Positions 17,519 through 26,524 of a stretch of 64,000 nt of DNA are shown in pieces. The position numbers were made by a program, and so were the translations under genes. The notes below the pieces were generated by a model. That model was not told the origin of the DNA, did not search any database, and worked only from the letters and a program-made list of their open reading frames with translations. Position 1 is the stretch's first letter. Every line of letters begins with the position of its first letter. This DNA is from Eximiradius sp. (GTDB lineage Bacteria > Bacteroidota > Ignavibacteria > Kapaibacteriales > UBA2268): assembly GCA_937127445.1 (NCBI GenBank), contig CAKZLY010000018.1, forward strand, positions 148,933-212,932. The letters run 5' to 3'.

Positions 17519-20500
17519 ATGCTAAAACTTGCATGCTTTAAGCTACCACGGAAATCATCGAGTATGATTTTCAGAGGTATCTTTTTGACGGTTTTGATTG
17601 GAGTACTGTCGCTTTCGTTGCTCAATGAAAGCGCAATAGCTCAATCAAAACGTGCTACTATTAAGGGTATTGTATACGACGCTGAAACAAAAGCTCCACT
17701 CCCAAGGGCTTCTGTTTCGATACCTGCATTGCGTGTTGGCGCAGTTACAGATGCAAAGGGTGCATTTTCTTTTGAAGCACCTGCTGGAACACACACAATA
17801 GAAGTACGATTTGTCGGCTACGAATCACAAACAACAAAAATCACATTAAAAGAAGGCGAGACAAGAAACCTGGACATTGGCCTGAAGACTCAAAGCATAT
17901 TAACAAGTCAAATTGTTGTAGTTGGGTTAACAGGTGAAGTAGATAGAAATACACTTGGTAACACAATTGCCTCAGTAAGCGGAAGAGATGTAGCCAATGT
18001 TGTTTCACCATCAGCAATCGATGCAATAAGTGGACGAGTACCTGGCGTCTTTGTAACAAGAAACTCGGGAACACCTGGTGCCGGTACTTATATTACTATG
18101 AGAGGACGCAAGTCAATTCTTGGTTCATCAGAGCCTCTCTATGTTGTTGATGGTATTGTAATAGATAATACTTCGCTCTATGATGGAAGTGGTACAGTCC
18201 AGTTTTCTAACCGTGCAGTAGATATTAACCCGCAAGATATTGAATCCATTGAAATTTTGAAAGGTGCTTCAGCTGCTGCAATTTATGGCTCGCAAGCAGC
18301 AAATGGAGTTATTTTGATAACAACAAAGCGCGGGAAATTACAATCAATGGATAAACCTGCGCAAATTATTTACACCAGCTCATATACATTCGACAAACAA
18401 GCCGGTGAAGTGCCGCTGCAGAGAGAATATGGTCAGAGAGTAAAATTCCAGGAAGGCAAACCTGGTAGCAACGACTCCTGGGGAGCAAAGTTACCGGACA
18501 GTATTAAAACATACGACCATTCATCCGAACCATTTCGAACTGCATTCTCATATGAGCAATCACTTACAATTTCGGGAGGTGTTCCACAGTTTGATTATTT
18601 AATTAATGGAACATATGCCAAAAACGAAGGGTATGTTATTGGTTCATTATTAGAAAGAACAAGTGTAAGAGCAAATATTGGGGCACAAATTCTTCCAGGG
18701 TTTAATATTAAAACTAGTAATAACTATATTATTACAAACAATGATTTGCCACAAGATGGTTCAAATACATCAGGTATCTTGTTAGGAGCATTGCGTACTC
18801 CTCCCGAGTTCAACAATAAGAATTATTTGTACCCTGATGGCACGATGCGTCGATATGGAACTTATGATAATCCAATCTGGACACAACATTTCAACAAATT
18901 CAACTCCAAAATCACTCGCTTCTTACACTCAACAGATGCAAAATTGCAAGTTTTCGATTGGATGAGTTTAAATGGTCGAGTAGGATACGATAGATATTAT
19001 TATCAGAATAACGAAAGGTTAGCTGTTGGAAGTGCTGCCTCAAATAATCGTCAGGGATACATTTCTGACCAGAGAATAGACAATGAAAAAACAAATCTTG
19101 ATTTTACAGCAAACTTCCAGACTTATTGGCTTGATAATCAATTCTTTACAACATTTGTAACAGGTAGTCAGATTATTTGGGATTATCGTACTGCCAATTT
19201 TGGTGATGCAACAAGCACTATTCCATTCTTTGATATGCTTGCAGCTGGAGCAACAAGAGATGCTGGGTCAAACAAATATGAAAAGAAAACGGTCGGTACG
19301 TTTGCTCAATTGACAAATACCTGGCTTGAAAAATTATCATTAACGTTGGCTATGCGTCGTGATGGAAGCTCTACATTTGGCGAGTCTGATAAATTCCATT
19401 ACTATCCAAAAGTTAGTTTCTCATATGTGTTGAGCAATGAAAGCTTCTGGGAAGCATTGAAACCAGCATTTTCAAACGTTCGTTTGCGTGCATCTTGGGG
19501 TGAAGCTGGTTCGCCATCACTTCCTGATGTGTATGCAACTAACTTTTTATATGGTGTTGCAGGATTTTTTGACCCATGGGGACGCTCGACAACTGCATCA
19601 CGTTCGGGATATATTGGTATTAAACCAGGTGGTGGAACAAGTGCTGCATCATATGTCGTGGCAGGTGCAAAAGATATAAAACCAGAATTGACAATTGAAC
19701 GCGAGTATGGTTTGGATATTACTTTGTTTGATAATTTGTTCAACATTGAAGTTACTTACTACAAGCAAAATGTATTTGATATGATTCTGAATGTCCCAGT
19801 TCCTACTTCAACGGGTTACGACCAACAGCTTCGGAATGCTGCTGAGATGTGGAACGAAGGGTTGGAATTCTCACTCAAAGCAAATCCAATTACATCATTT
19901 GATTTCAATTGGGTAACTACTTTCAACTATTCACACAACCGTAACAAAGTAACCAAGATGATTATTAGCCCAGTACAAAAACCAACAGATGTAATCACAT
20001 TAGGTGGCGGATTTGTTGGTATTCAAAACGTAGCAATGGTTGGTCATCCACTGGGTGTATTTTATGGTTATGGATGGTTGCGTGATGTAAACGGCAAAAT
20101 TGTTTACTCTGGAGAATATATTAAGCTCAACAACGACGGTTCGATAATGCGTGATAAATATGGTCGAGTAACTAAAACAGATGCGAATGATCCGAACGGA
20201 TTGTTAATGGAAGACGACTATGGAAATCCATATATTAATACTCCAATTCAAGACCCCGATCAAAAAATAATAGGTAATTCCAATCCAAAATTTCAATTTA
20301 GTTGGAGGAACGACTTTACAATAATGCAGAATTTAACAGTTGGCTTTTTGTTTGATGCAGCAATCGGGTTGGATGTTTGGAATGGTACTCGTGGTGCATT
20401 ATATAATTTTGGAACTGCAGGTGATACTAAGGATCGCGATGAGCCTTGGATTAATTTCGATGGTAAACCTGTGTTAGATGTTACAGATCCTAACAATCCA

Positions 20501-20812
20501 AAGCAAGTTACAAAAACTCCTTTCTACCGTATGTACAGCAATGGATTCTATATTAACGAACCATTCATAGAAGATGCTTCCTATATAAAGCTTAGAGAAT
20601 TTTCTATAGAATACCGTTGGAATGGCTTAAAGGATTGGAACATACAAACTGTTGCCTTCACTTTCTCTGCTCGTAACTTGTTAACAATTACTGATTACAA
20701 AGGCTACGATCCTGAAGTTAACACATTCTCGTTAGCAGAAGGTCGTGGATTTGACTACTTTACATTGCCACAAGTACGCTCCTATCGTTTTGGTATTTCA
20801 ATAATGTATTAA
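17519..20812 (+). CDS. SusC/RagA-family TonB-dependent outer-membrane transporter
   Basis: A 1097-residue outer-membrane receptor. A signal peptide follows a basic N-terminus (hydrophobic core within residues 16-42, ending ESAIAQ). Next come a carboxypeptidase-regulatory-like domain (about 47-130, IKGIVYDAETKAPLPRASVS), a plug domain (about 150-265, ITMRGRKSILGSSEPLYVVDG and SIEILKGASAAAIYGSQAANG), and a 22-strand type barrel to the C-terminus (SYRFGISIMY). The plug motifs are those of SusC proteins. The ATG at 17519 is preferred over 17459 because AAAGGG lies about 8 bases upstream and the signal peptide is better placed. It forms a transporter with the SusD lipoprotein 14 bases downstream. 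The substrate is not readable; nearby secreted peptidases suggest peptides. Confidence 0.95.
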   Translation: MLKLACFKLPRKSSSMIFRGIFLTVLIGVLSLSLLNESAIAQSKRATIKGIVYDAETKAPLPRASVSIPALRVGAVTDAKGAFSFEAPAGTHTIEVRFVGYESQTTKITLKEGETRNLDIGLKTQSILTSQIVVVGLTGEVDRNTLGNTIASVSGRDVANVVSPSAIDAISGRVPGVFVTRNSGTPGAGTYITMRGRKSILGSSEPLYVVDGIVIDNTSLYDGSGTVQFSNRAVDINPQDIESIEILKGASAAAIYGSQAANGVILITTKRGKLQSMDKPAQIIYTSSYTFDKQAGEVPLQREYGQRVKFQEGKPGSNDSWGAKLPDSIKTYDHSSEPFRTAFSYEQSLTISGGVPQFDYLINGTYAKNEGYVIGSLLERTSVRANIGAQILPGFNIKTSNNYIITNNDLPQDGSNTSGILLGALRTPPEFNNKNYLYPDGTMRRYGTYDNPIWTQHFNKFNSKITRFLHSTDAKLQVFDWMSLNGRVGYDRYYYQNNERLAVGSAASNNRQGYISDQRIDNEKTNLDFTANFQTYWLDNQFFTTFVTGSQIIWDYRTANFGDATSTIPFFDMLAAGATRDAGSNKYEKKTVGTFAQLTNTWLEKLSLTLAMRRDGSSTFGESDKFHYYPKVSFSYVLSNESFWEALKPAFSNVRLRASWGEAGSPSLPDVYATNFLYGVAGFFDPWGRSTTASRSGYIGIKPGGGTSAASYVVAGAKDIKPELTIEREYGLDITLFDNLFNIEVTYYKQNVFDMILNVPVPTSTGYDQQLRNAAEMWNEGLEFSLKANPITSFDFNWVTTFNYSHNRNKVTKMIISPVQKPTDVITLGGGFVGIQNVAMVGHPLGVFYGYGWLRDVNGKIVYSGEYIKLNNDGSIMRDKYGRVTKTDANDPNGLLMEDDYGNPYINTPIQDPDQKIIGNSNPKFQFSWRNDFTIMQNLTVGFLFDAAIGLDVWNGTRGALYNFGTAGDTKDRDEPWINFDGKPVLDVTDPNNPKQVTKTPFYRMYSNGFYINEPFIEDASYIKLREFSIEYRWNGLKDWNIQTVAFTFSARNLLTITDYKGYDPEVNTFSLAEGRGFDYFTLPQVRSYRFGISIMY

Positions 20813-20826
20813 TCGGGGGATAGAAT

Positions 20827-22200
20827 ATGAAAAAATCAAATAAAAAAGTATTTAGCCTCTTGATGATGCTTCCATTGTTTGCTTTGATAGCAATAACAAT
20901 ATCGAGTTGCGATATTGATGATAGCATCAATCAATCACCTAATGCGATTAACGAATCAAATGTAAAGACTGCAACAGGAATTAAAGGCTTATTAATTTCG
21001 ATGCAAGTTGCAGCAGGCGATTTTTATTCAGGCGATCGCTCACGTATTGCTTCGATGTGGTCTCGTCAAATGTGTGCTCCTCCGGGATTGGGACGTCCGC
21101 AACCGGTAAGCTGGAATTCATACCAAATGCAAACAGACGGGTTTGTCGATGATATGTGGAAGCTCGGTTATAGAGGTGTTCGTATAGCAAACGACATAAT
21201 TAATTATTCACCAGAAGTTACTTTTGGTGCTAATAATCAAGCTTTGCAGAACACATTTATTGGGATTGCAAAAGTGTACAAAGCTTTATTCCTTGGTGAA
21301 CTTGCAGCATTTTATGGTTCTATTCCAGTAGATATTCAAGGATTGCAGGCACCTACCTTTGTATCGCAAGCTCAAGCATATGACAAAGTCCAACAATTAC
21401 TAACCGAAGCAATAACGCATTTTGCAAATACTGCTGCTGTCCCACAAGACTTGAACTTTGGTGGCGATGGTGCAAAATGGACAAAGGTAGCTCATTCACT
21501 CAAAGCTCGCTATTACTTGCATGCAATGAATTATCAAAAAGCAGCCGAAGAAGCAGCATTAGGTATTGATGCACCTAATATTGTGCTTCTTGGAATATAT
21601 AATGAAGCTGCTGGAGAATACTCTGTCTGGGGACACTGGGCATTGACTGAAGTTGGCGAACCAATTCGTGCGACTCATACTTTTGTACGTGCTCTTCAAG
21701 CAGAAGTTGGTGACAAACGTTTGAGTGAATATTTCTCCCCAAATTCTGATGGAAATTTTGTTGGATATGCTTATTTCGACGAACAAGGTATTACTCCAAC
21801 AAATGATGAGAAAAACATCACCAAACTTGTCTCTTTGAAAAAATATGGTAAATATGCAGACGATTTCCCATTAATTTCTTATCAGGAAACTGTTCTTATC
21901 CTTGCTGAAGCACTTGCTCGGACAGGAAGAGAAGGTGAGGCTTTAACTAAGCTAAACATAATCAGAAATGCTGCTGGTTTGGCTGATTTCTCGGGTTCTG
22001 GTACAGCGTTAATTGATGAAATATTAAAACAGAAATTTTTGCAGTTGTTCTTAGAAGGACAGGCTTATACTGATATGCGCCGCACTGGTAAGAAACCTGC
22101 TGCTAATTTGCCAATGCGATTTATTTATCCAATAACTGAAAAGAACGCAAATCCAAATGTTCCAGCTGATAGCGACGGCTTGGTAATGTGGCAGAAGTAG
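20827..22200 (+). CDS. SusD/RagB-family nutrient-binding lipoprotein
   Basis: A 457-residue lipoprotein, lipobox ISSC with C28 acylated. It is the lid of the SusC transporter at the cell surface. Typical segments are the N-terminal LISMQVAAGDFYSGD, the helical TPR-like region with GIAKVYKALFLGELAAFYGSIP, LKARYYLHAMNYQKAAEEA, and the C-terminal RNAAGL and QLFLEGQAYTDMRRTG, a SusD hallmark. It is shorter than polysaccharide SusD proteins (500-600 residues), as in many SusD_2-type members. Co-transcribed with susC and followed by a terminator. Confidence 0.93.
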   Translation: MKKSNKKVFSLLMMLPLFALIAITISSCDIDDSINQSPNAINESNVKTATGIKGLLISMQVAAGDFYSGDRSRIASMWSRQMCAPPGLGRPQPVSWNSYQMQTDGFVDDMWKLGYRGVRIANDIINYSPEVTFGANNQALQNTFIGIAKVYKALFLGELAAFYGSIPVDIQGLQAPTFVSQAQAYDKVQQLLTEAITHFANTAAVPQDLNFGGDGAKWTKVAHSLKARYYLHAMNYQKAAEEAALGIDAPNIVLLGIYNEAAGEYSVWGHWALTEVGEPIRATHTFVRALQAEVGDKRLSEYFSPNSDGNFVGYAYFDEQGITPTNDEKNITKLVSLKKYGKYADDFPLISYQETVLILAEALARTGREGEALTKLNIIRNAAGLADFSGSGTALIDEILKQKFLQLFLEGQAYTDMRRTGKKPAANLPMRFIYPITEKNANPNVPADSDGLVMWQK

Positions 22201-22222
22201 AATAGTATTTTTATACAAATTG

Positions 22223-22254
22223 GCTGTCCCTATCATTTGGGACAGCTTTTTTTA
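22223..22254 (+). terminator. susCD terminator
   Basis: GCTGTCCC (22223-22230) pairs with GGGACAGC (22239-22246), loop of 8, followed by eight T. It starts 23 bases after the susD stop. Confidence 0.92.
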
Positions 22255-22457
22255 TTAATATAATATAATAATTATTCATTCTCAAATTATTATAAATCTA
22301 ATTATATTTTATATAGGAATAAAATCGTGATTGGAGGTATTAAGTTGTTATTGAAGTTTAAAATGATATTTTCTATATTCAATATATTTTTTTATATAAA
22401 TATTTAATTAAAAGTGTAAAAAATAATTAACATTATAAATTAAGGTATTGATAGATT

Positions 22458-23783
22458 ATGAATATTATAACATTTAATAACTTACTAATCCTAATAATTT
22501 CAGTTGTACCCTGTTTATGTTTCGGGGGAAATTATACATCCTATTTGACTGGGAATAATACTGATATAATTACAAAACCTTCAGGCGGAATATGTTTAAT
22601 GGGAGGATCTCGGGAAGATGATAATGCAATGAGATGGTTTTTACAAAAGGCAAATGGCGGAGATGTTTTAGTGTTGAGGACCTCTGGGGCAGATGGTTAT
22701 AATTCATATCTATATTCTGAATTAGGCGTTCCAATAAATTCTGTTGAGAGTATTGTTTGTCATAACAAATTAGCAAGTTATGAACCATATATAATTCAAA
22801 GAATTCAGCAAGCAGAAGCTATTTGGTTCGCTGGCGGGGACCAATGGACATACATTAGTTATTGGAGAAATACACCAATTGATAGTGTAATTAACTCCGC
22901 TATTAAACAGAGAAACATAGTAGTTGGTGGAACAAGTGCAGGAATGGCAATACAAGGTCAGTATTATTTTTCGGCACAAAATGGAACAGTAACATCAGCT
23001 CAGGCCCTTTCAGATCCATTTAATAACCGAGTTACTATCGATACATCATCATTTATAAAGCACAATTTATTATATAATACTATTACAGAAACGCATTTCG
23101 ATAACCCTGATAGGAAAGGAAGACTTGTGGCATTTTTAGCAAGAATAATTACAGATTATGGAGTTTTTGCAAGAGCAATAGCGTGCGATGAATATACAGC
23201 TGTTTGCATTGACACGAATGGTATTGCACGCGTTTTTGGGGGGCATCCAAATTATGACGATAATGCATATTTCATCCAATCCAACTGTGAACTGAAAATT
23301 AAAACACCAGAAAAATGTTCTGTGGGAAATCCTTTAACTTGGGATTTAGATGGTTTAGCAATTAAAACTTATAAGATTAAAGGAGATGAAAAAGGTAGTG
23401 GAACATTTGATTTAAATACCTGGCAATCTGGCACTAATGGCATTTGGTATAAATGGTATGTCTCTGATGGAATATTTTTTGAACAACCTGGAACTGCTAT
23501 TAATTGTTCACCTTTGTCGATAAAAGATAATTCTAATTTTTCAGAAATCAATATTTTCCCAAATCCAATTGCAGATAAATTAACAATAAAATCAAGTAAC
23601 TCAACAATTGATGAATACAATATATACATATTCAATAGTCTTGGAAAGAAATTACAAGTAAAGATAATTCAAATGGGTAATGAATACACTCTTGATTTAA
23701 GTAATCTCACAAATGGGCATTACTATTTGATAATCGCAAAAAATAATGGCAAAATCTATACAAGAAAAATAATAAAAGACTGA
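22458..23783 (+). CDS. secreted S51-family (cyanophycinase-like) peptidase with T9SS-type C-terminal domain
   Basis: A 441-residue exported protein. A signal peptide (about 1-22) precedes a class-I-glutaminase-like S51 domain (about 42-290). The nucleophile motif is GGTSAGM with Ser160, and the likely catalytic histidine is H213 in ETHFDNPDRKGRL, both as in cyanophycinases. GGDQWTY lies ahead of the nucleophile. A linker leads to a C-terminal sorting domain (about 365-441), NIFPNPIADKLTIKS to YTRKIIKD, expected to direct type IX secretion. S51 enzymes cleave Asp-Xaa bonds or the beta-Asp-Arg of cyanophycin; the actual substrate here is unknown. Confidence 0.88.
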   Translation: MNIITFNNLLILIISVVPCLCFGGNYTSYLTGNNTDIITKPSGGICLMGGSREDDNAMRWFLQKANGGDVLVLRTSGADGYNSYLYSELGVPINSVESIVCHNKLASYEPYIIQRIQQAEAIWFAGGDQWTYISYWRNTPIDSVINSAIKQRNIVVGGTSAGMAIQGQYYFSAQNGTVTSAQALSDPFNNRVTIDTSSFIKHNLLYNTITETHFDNPDRKGRLVAFLARIITDYGVFARAIACDEYTAVCIDTNGIARVFGGHPNYDDNAYFIQSNCELKIKTPEKCSVGNPLTWDLDGLAIKTYKIKGDEKGSGTFDLNTWQSGTNGIWYKWYVSDGIFFEQPGTAINCSPLSIKDNSNFSEINIFPNPIADKLTIKSSNSTIDEYNIYIFNSLGKKLQVKIIQMGNEYTLDLSNLTNGHYYLIIAKNNGKIYTRKIIKD

Positions 23784-23926
23784 TAGTAGCATTTCATATT
23801 GGTTTTTAACACATTATAAATAGAAACAAGAAATCTTAACAAAAATTAATTAATTTGAAACAAAAAGCGATTTAATTCGTAAATCATAAGTAGTTCATTT
23901 TTTATTAACATTGTGGAGATAACCAG

Positions 23927-26365
23927 ATGAAGATAATTATTAGTCTCAATTCCGTGTTTTTTGCTATAATACTTGTTTTGTTTAGTTTAACGCAGGTTTT
24001 TGCGCAAGCTCCCGATATAAAAATAGTTGGTGGAGTGCCTGCAAATATTGAAGATTATCCTTACCAAGTAGCGCTATTTTCGATTGATGAAGAGGGCAAC
24101 ATTAATGAATTTATGTGTGGCGGTTCAATAATTGATAGATATTGGGTGATAACAGCAGCACATTGTGTCCTGCAGAATTCGCACAAAAAACAAAGAATAT
24201 TAGCAGCATTTTCTAAATTAAGTGAAATGAGTGAAGCAGTAGTTTATGAAATTTCCGATTATATTATCCATCCTGAATATGATATGAACACAGTCGTAAA
24301 CGATATAGCGTTGTTGCGGTTAGCATATCCAATAGATACAGCAAACCTCAGTAGCAAAATAATAAGATTAGTAACACCTGAAGAAGAGCAATCAGGGCTA
24401 ATTTCTCCTGGAACAATGGCAACAATAACTGGATGGGGAACAACTCAGTACATGGGCGAACAACCAGACCAATTACAGGTTGGTGTTTTACCAATAATTT
24501 CGGTGGAAACGGCGAACCAATGGTTTGCAGAATCTACACAAGGAATGAATACAGTTCTTGAAAGTATGTTACCAGCAGGTTACGAAGAAGGTGGAGTAAG
24601 CGGCTGCCACGGCGATAGCGGAGGGCCACTCGCGGTAAAAGACTCTATAAATAATTTCGTTTTAGCAGGCATAACTTCGTGGGGAAACATTTGTGGAGCA
24701 CCAAAACAACCAGCTGTTTATACTCGCGTGCCTTATTTTTACGATTGGATTATGGACAACTCAAAAATCAATGTTATTTTTGAGCCTACAAACGATAATT
24801 TCATCGATCTGGATAAAATATATATAAAAGACAAAGTATATTCTTGCGGAGAAGTCCCACAAATTGGCGAATATTTAGTTGTTAATACGGGAAAAGAGCC
24901 ATTAGAAAAATTCGACGTAACAATAAAAATCGGAACTGACCCAAATAATATATTAAACTCTATTACTCAAACGATACTGATTGATAATCCATTATTAACA
25001 GGTGGAAGTAAAAGATTTCCCATTGAATTGAGTGGAACTATTGAAAATTATGGGATGTACTGGATAGAAGTAACTATTTCAAAACCAAACGGGTATGAAA
25101 CTGAGCTCGAAAAGTATACAGATAACAAGTATTTTGAGTTAGCAAAACCAAATACACTTACATTATCTCTTGATTTTGGAAATATCTTTTCTGTTGGTTG
25201 GGCGATATTAAATGCAGGAACAATGGAACAAATTGAGACAAAAGATTATAATTTTGCTTCATCCGGCAAGAAAGTGGAAGAACAAATATGTCTTGGCGAA
25301 GGTAATTATATGTTCTTTATCGGTGGAATGGGTGAATATGATTTTAATTTATCTGTTGATGTAGATGACAAAAAATACGACTTGCTATGGAACGAAGAGC
25401 AATCTTTCTTCCATATGACATCGTTCTCTATTCCATTTGAACCAAATTATAATATAACTGTTATGAAGAATGATATGACAGATTATGTAATAGTTTGTGA
25501 TTTAAATGAAGTTAGCGAAAACTTAAACCTGACTTTGAATAATACCGGGACATTACCGATTAAGAATTTGAAATATAAAATAACTTATGAGAACAGTCAA
25601 AGCTCGGAAACCAAAACATTATCGAACACAATTTTCGCTGGTTCGGCTTATCCAATCGAACTAAATCTTGATGAATTATCTGTCGGAAACAACAAAATAA
25701 AAGTCGAGATCATTTCGTATGATAATTACGAAGAAGAGATAAACCTCGATGATAATATATTAAATGCAGAATTTCAAGTTGAATTACTTCCAAAATTTGC
25801 TACTTTGAGCATACAAACAGATGAAAACTTCTGGGTATATGGTTGGGAAATCAGAAACGAAGAAGGACATATAGTAATGAGTAGAAATGTGGAAAGTCCT
25901 TACACAACTGAATATGATTTATGTCTGCCAGAAGGATGTTATTATTTGGTCCCAATTAATAGTTCGGAAGGTGGAGTAAATGTAGATACAGCAGTTGTTA
26001 TACGAGACTTCGCTGGACAAATAATATTAGTAGTTACAGGTAAAGAATTTATTAATGAAAACCAATTCAAATTCTGTAATGAATTTTCATCAGTCAAAGA
26101 TGATATAAAAGTTGATAATCTATCGTTATATCCTAATCCAGTTTCAAATTCTATAAATCTGTCATTCGCGACAAGTAACATTTCAAGAGCAGAAGTATCA
26201 ATTACAAGCACATTAGGTAATGTCCTTTACTTGAATGAAATCCAGACAACTATTGGACAGAACAACAAAACAATTGATACTAGTAGACTGCCTATTGGTG
26301 TTTATTCTCTGAATGTCAAAATAAATAACCAAATCTTGAGTAAACAATTCGTTGTAGTCAAATAA
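23927..26365 (+). CDS. secreted trypsin-fold serine protease (S1) with T9SS-type C-terminal domain
   Basis: An 812-residue exported protease. The signal peptide ends VFAQA (about 28). Activation site IVGG begins at residue 33, and the triad is His79 (TAAHC), Asp126 (NDIALL) and Ser231 (GDSGGP). Counting back from Ser231, the S1-pocket position equivalent to 189 is Ser225, so chymotrypsin-like rather than Arg/Lys specificity is suggested. Residues 280-710 hold CARDB-like beta-sandwich repeats. The end (LYPNPVSNSINLSF to LSKQFVVVK) is a type IX sorting domain. It has its own terminator. Likely cell-surface or released; degrades proteins outside the cell. Confidence 0.93.
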   Translation: MKIIISLNSVFFAIILVLFSLTQVFAQAPDIKIVGGVPANIEDYPYQVALFSIDEEGNINEFMCGGSIIDRYWVITAAHCVLQNSHKKQRILAAFSKLSEMSEAVVYEISDYIIHPEYDMNTVVNDIALLRLAYPIDTANLSSKIIRLVTPEEEQSGLISPGTMATITGWGTTQYMGEQPDQLQVGVLPIISVETANQWFAESTQGMNTVLESMLPAGYEEGGVSGCHGDSGGPLAVKDSINNFVLAGITSWGNICGAPKQPAVYTRVPYFYDWIMDNSKINVIFEPTNDNFIDLDKIYIKDKVYSCGEVPQIGEYLVVNTGKEPLEKFDVTIKIGTDPNNILNSITQTILIDNPLLTGGSKRFPIELSGTIENYGMYWIEVTISKPNGYETELEKYTDNKYFELAKPNTLTLSLDFGNIFSVGWAILNAGTMEQIETKDYNFASSGKKVEEQICLGEGNYMFFIGGMGEYDFNLSVDVDDKKYDLLWNEEQSFFHMTSFSIPFEPNYNITVMKNDMTDYVIVCDLNEVSENLNLTLNNTGTLPIKNLKYKITYENSQSSETKTLSNTIFAGSAYPIELNLDELSVGNNKIKVEIISYDNYEEEINLDDNILNAEFQVELLPKFATLSIQTDENFWVYGWEIRNEEGHIVMSRNVESPYTTEYDLCLPEGCYYLVPINSSEGGVNVDTAVVIRDFAGQIILVVTGKEFINENQFKFCNEFSSVKDDIKVDNLSLYPNPVSNSINLSFATSNISRAEVSITSTLGNVLYLNEIQTTIGQNNKTIDTSRLPIGVYSLNVKINNQILSKQFVVVK

Positions 26366-26385
26366 TATCGATTTGTTAAACAATA

Positions 26386-26423
26386 AAAACTGCTCTCCAA
26401 AATTATAGGAGAGCAGTTTTTTT
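26386..26423 (+). terminator. terminator after the S1 protease
   Basis: A 13-base perfect stem (26386-26398 with 26408-26420, AACTGCTCTCC/GGAGAGCAGTT), loop of 9, and a seven-T tail, 20 bases after the stop. Confidence 0.92.
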
Positions 26424-26524
26424 ATAAAAATTTTCATTTTTAAAATATCAATAATGTTCATATATTAAAAAAGATTTTTTTCACAAAAAGGGTAGTATAT
26501 AAATCAATTTTACGAGGTAACCTA

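Noticed and set aside
17519..22200. SusCD locus considered as a polysaccharide utilisation locus
   Set aside because: No glycoside hydrolase, lyase or hybrid two-component or sigma/anti-sigma regulator is adjacent; neighbouring secreted enzymes are peptidases.
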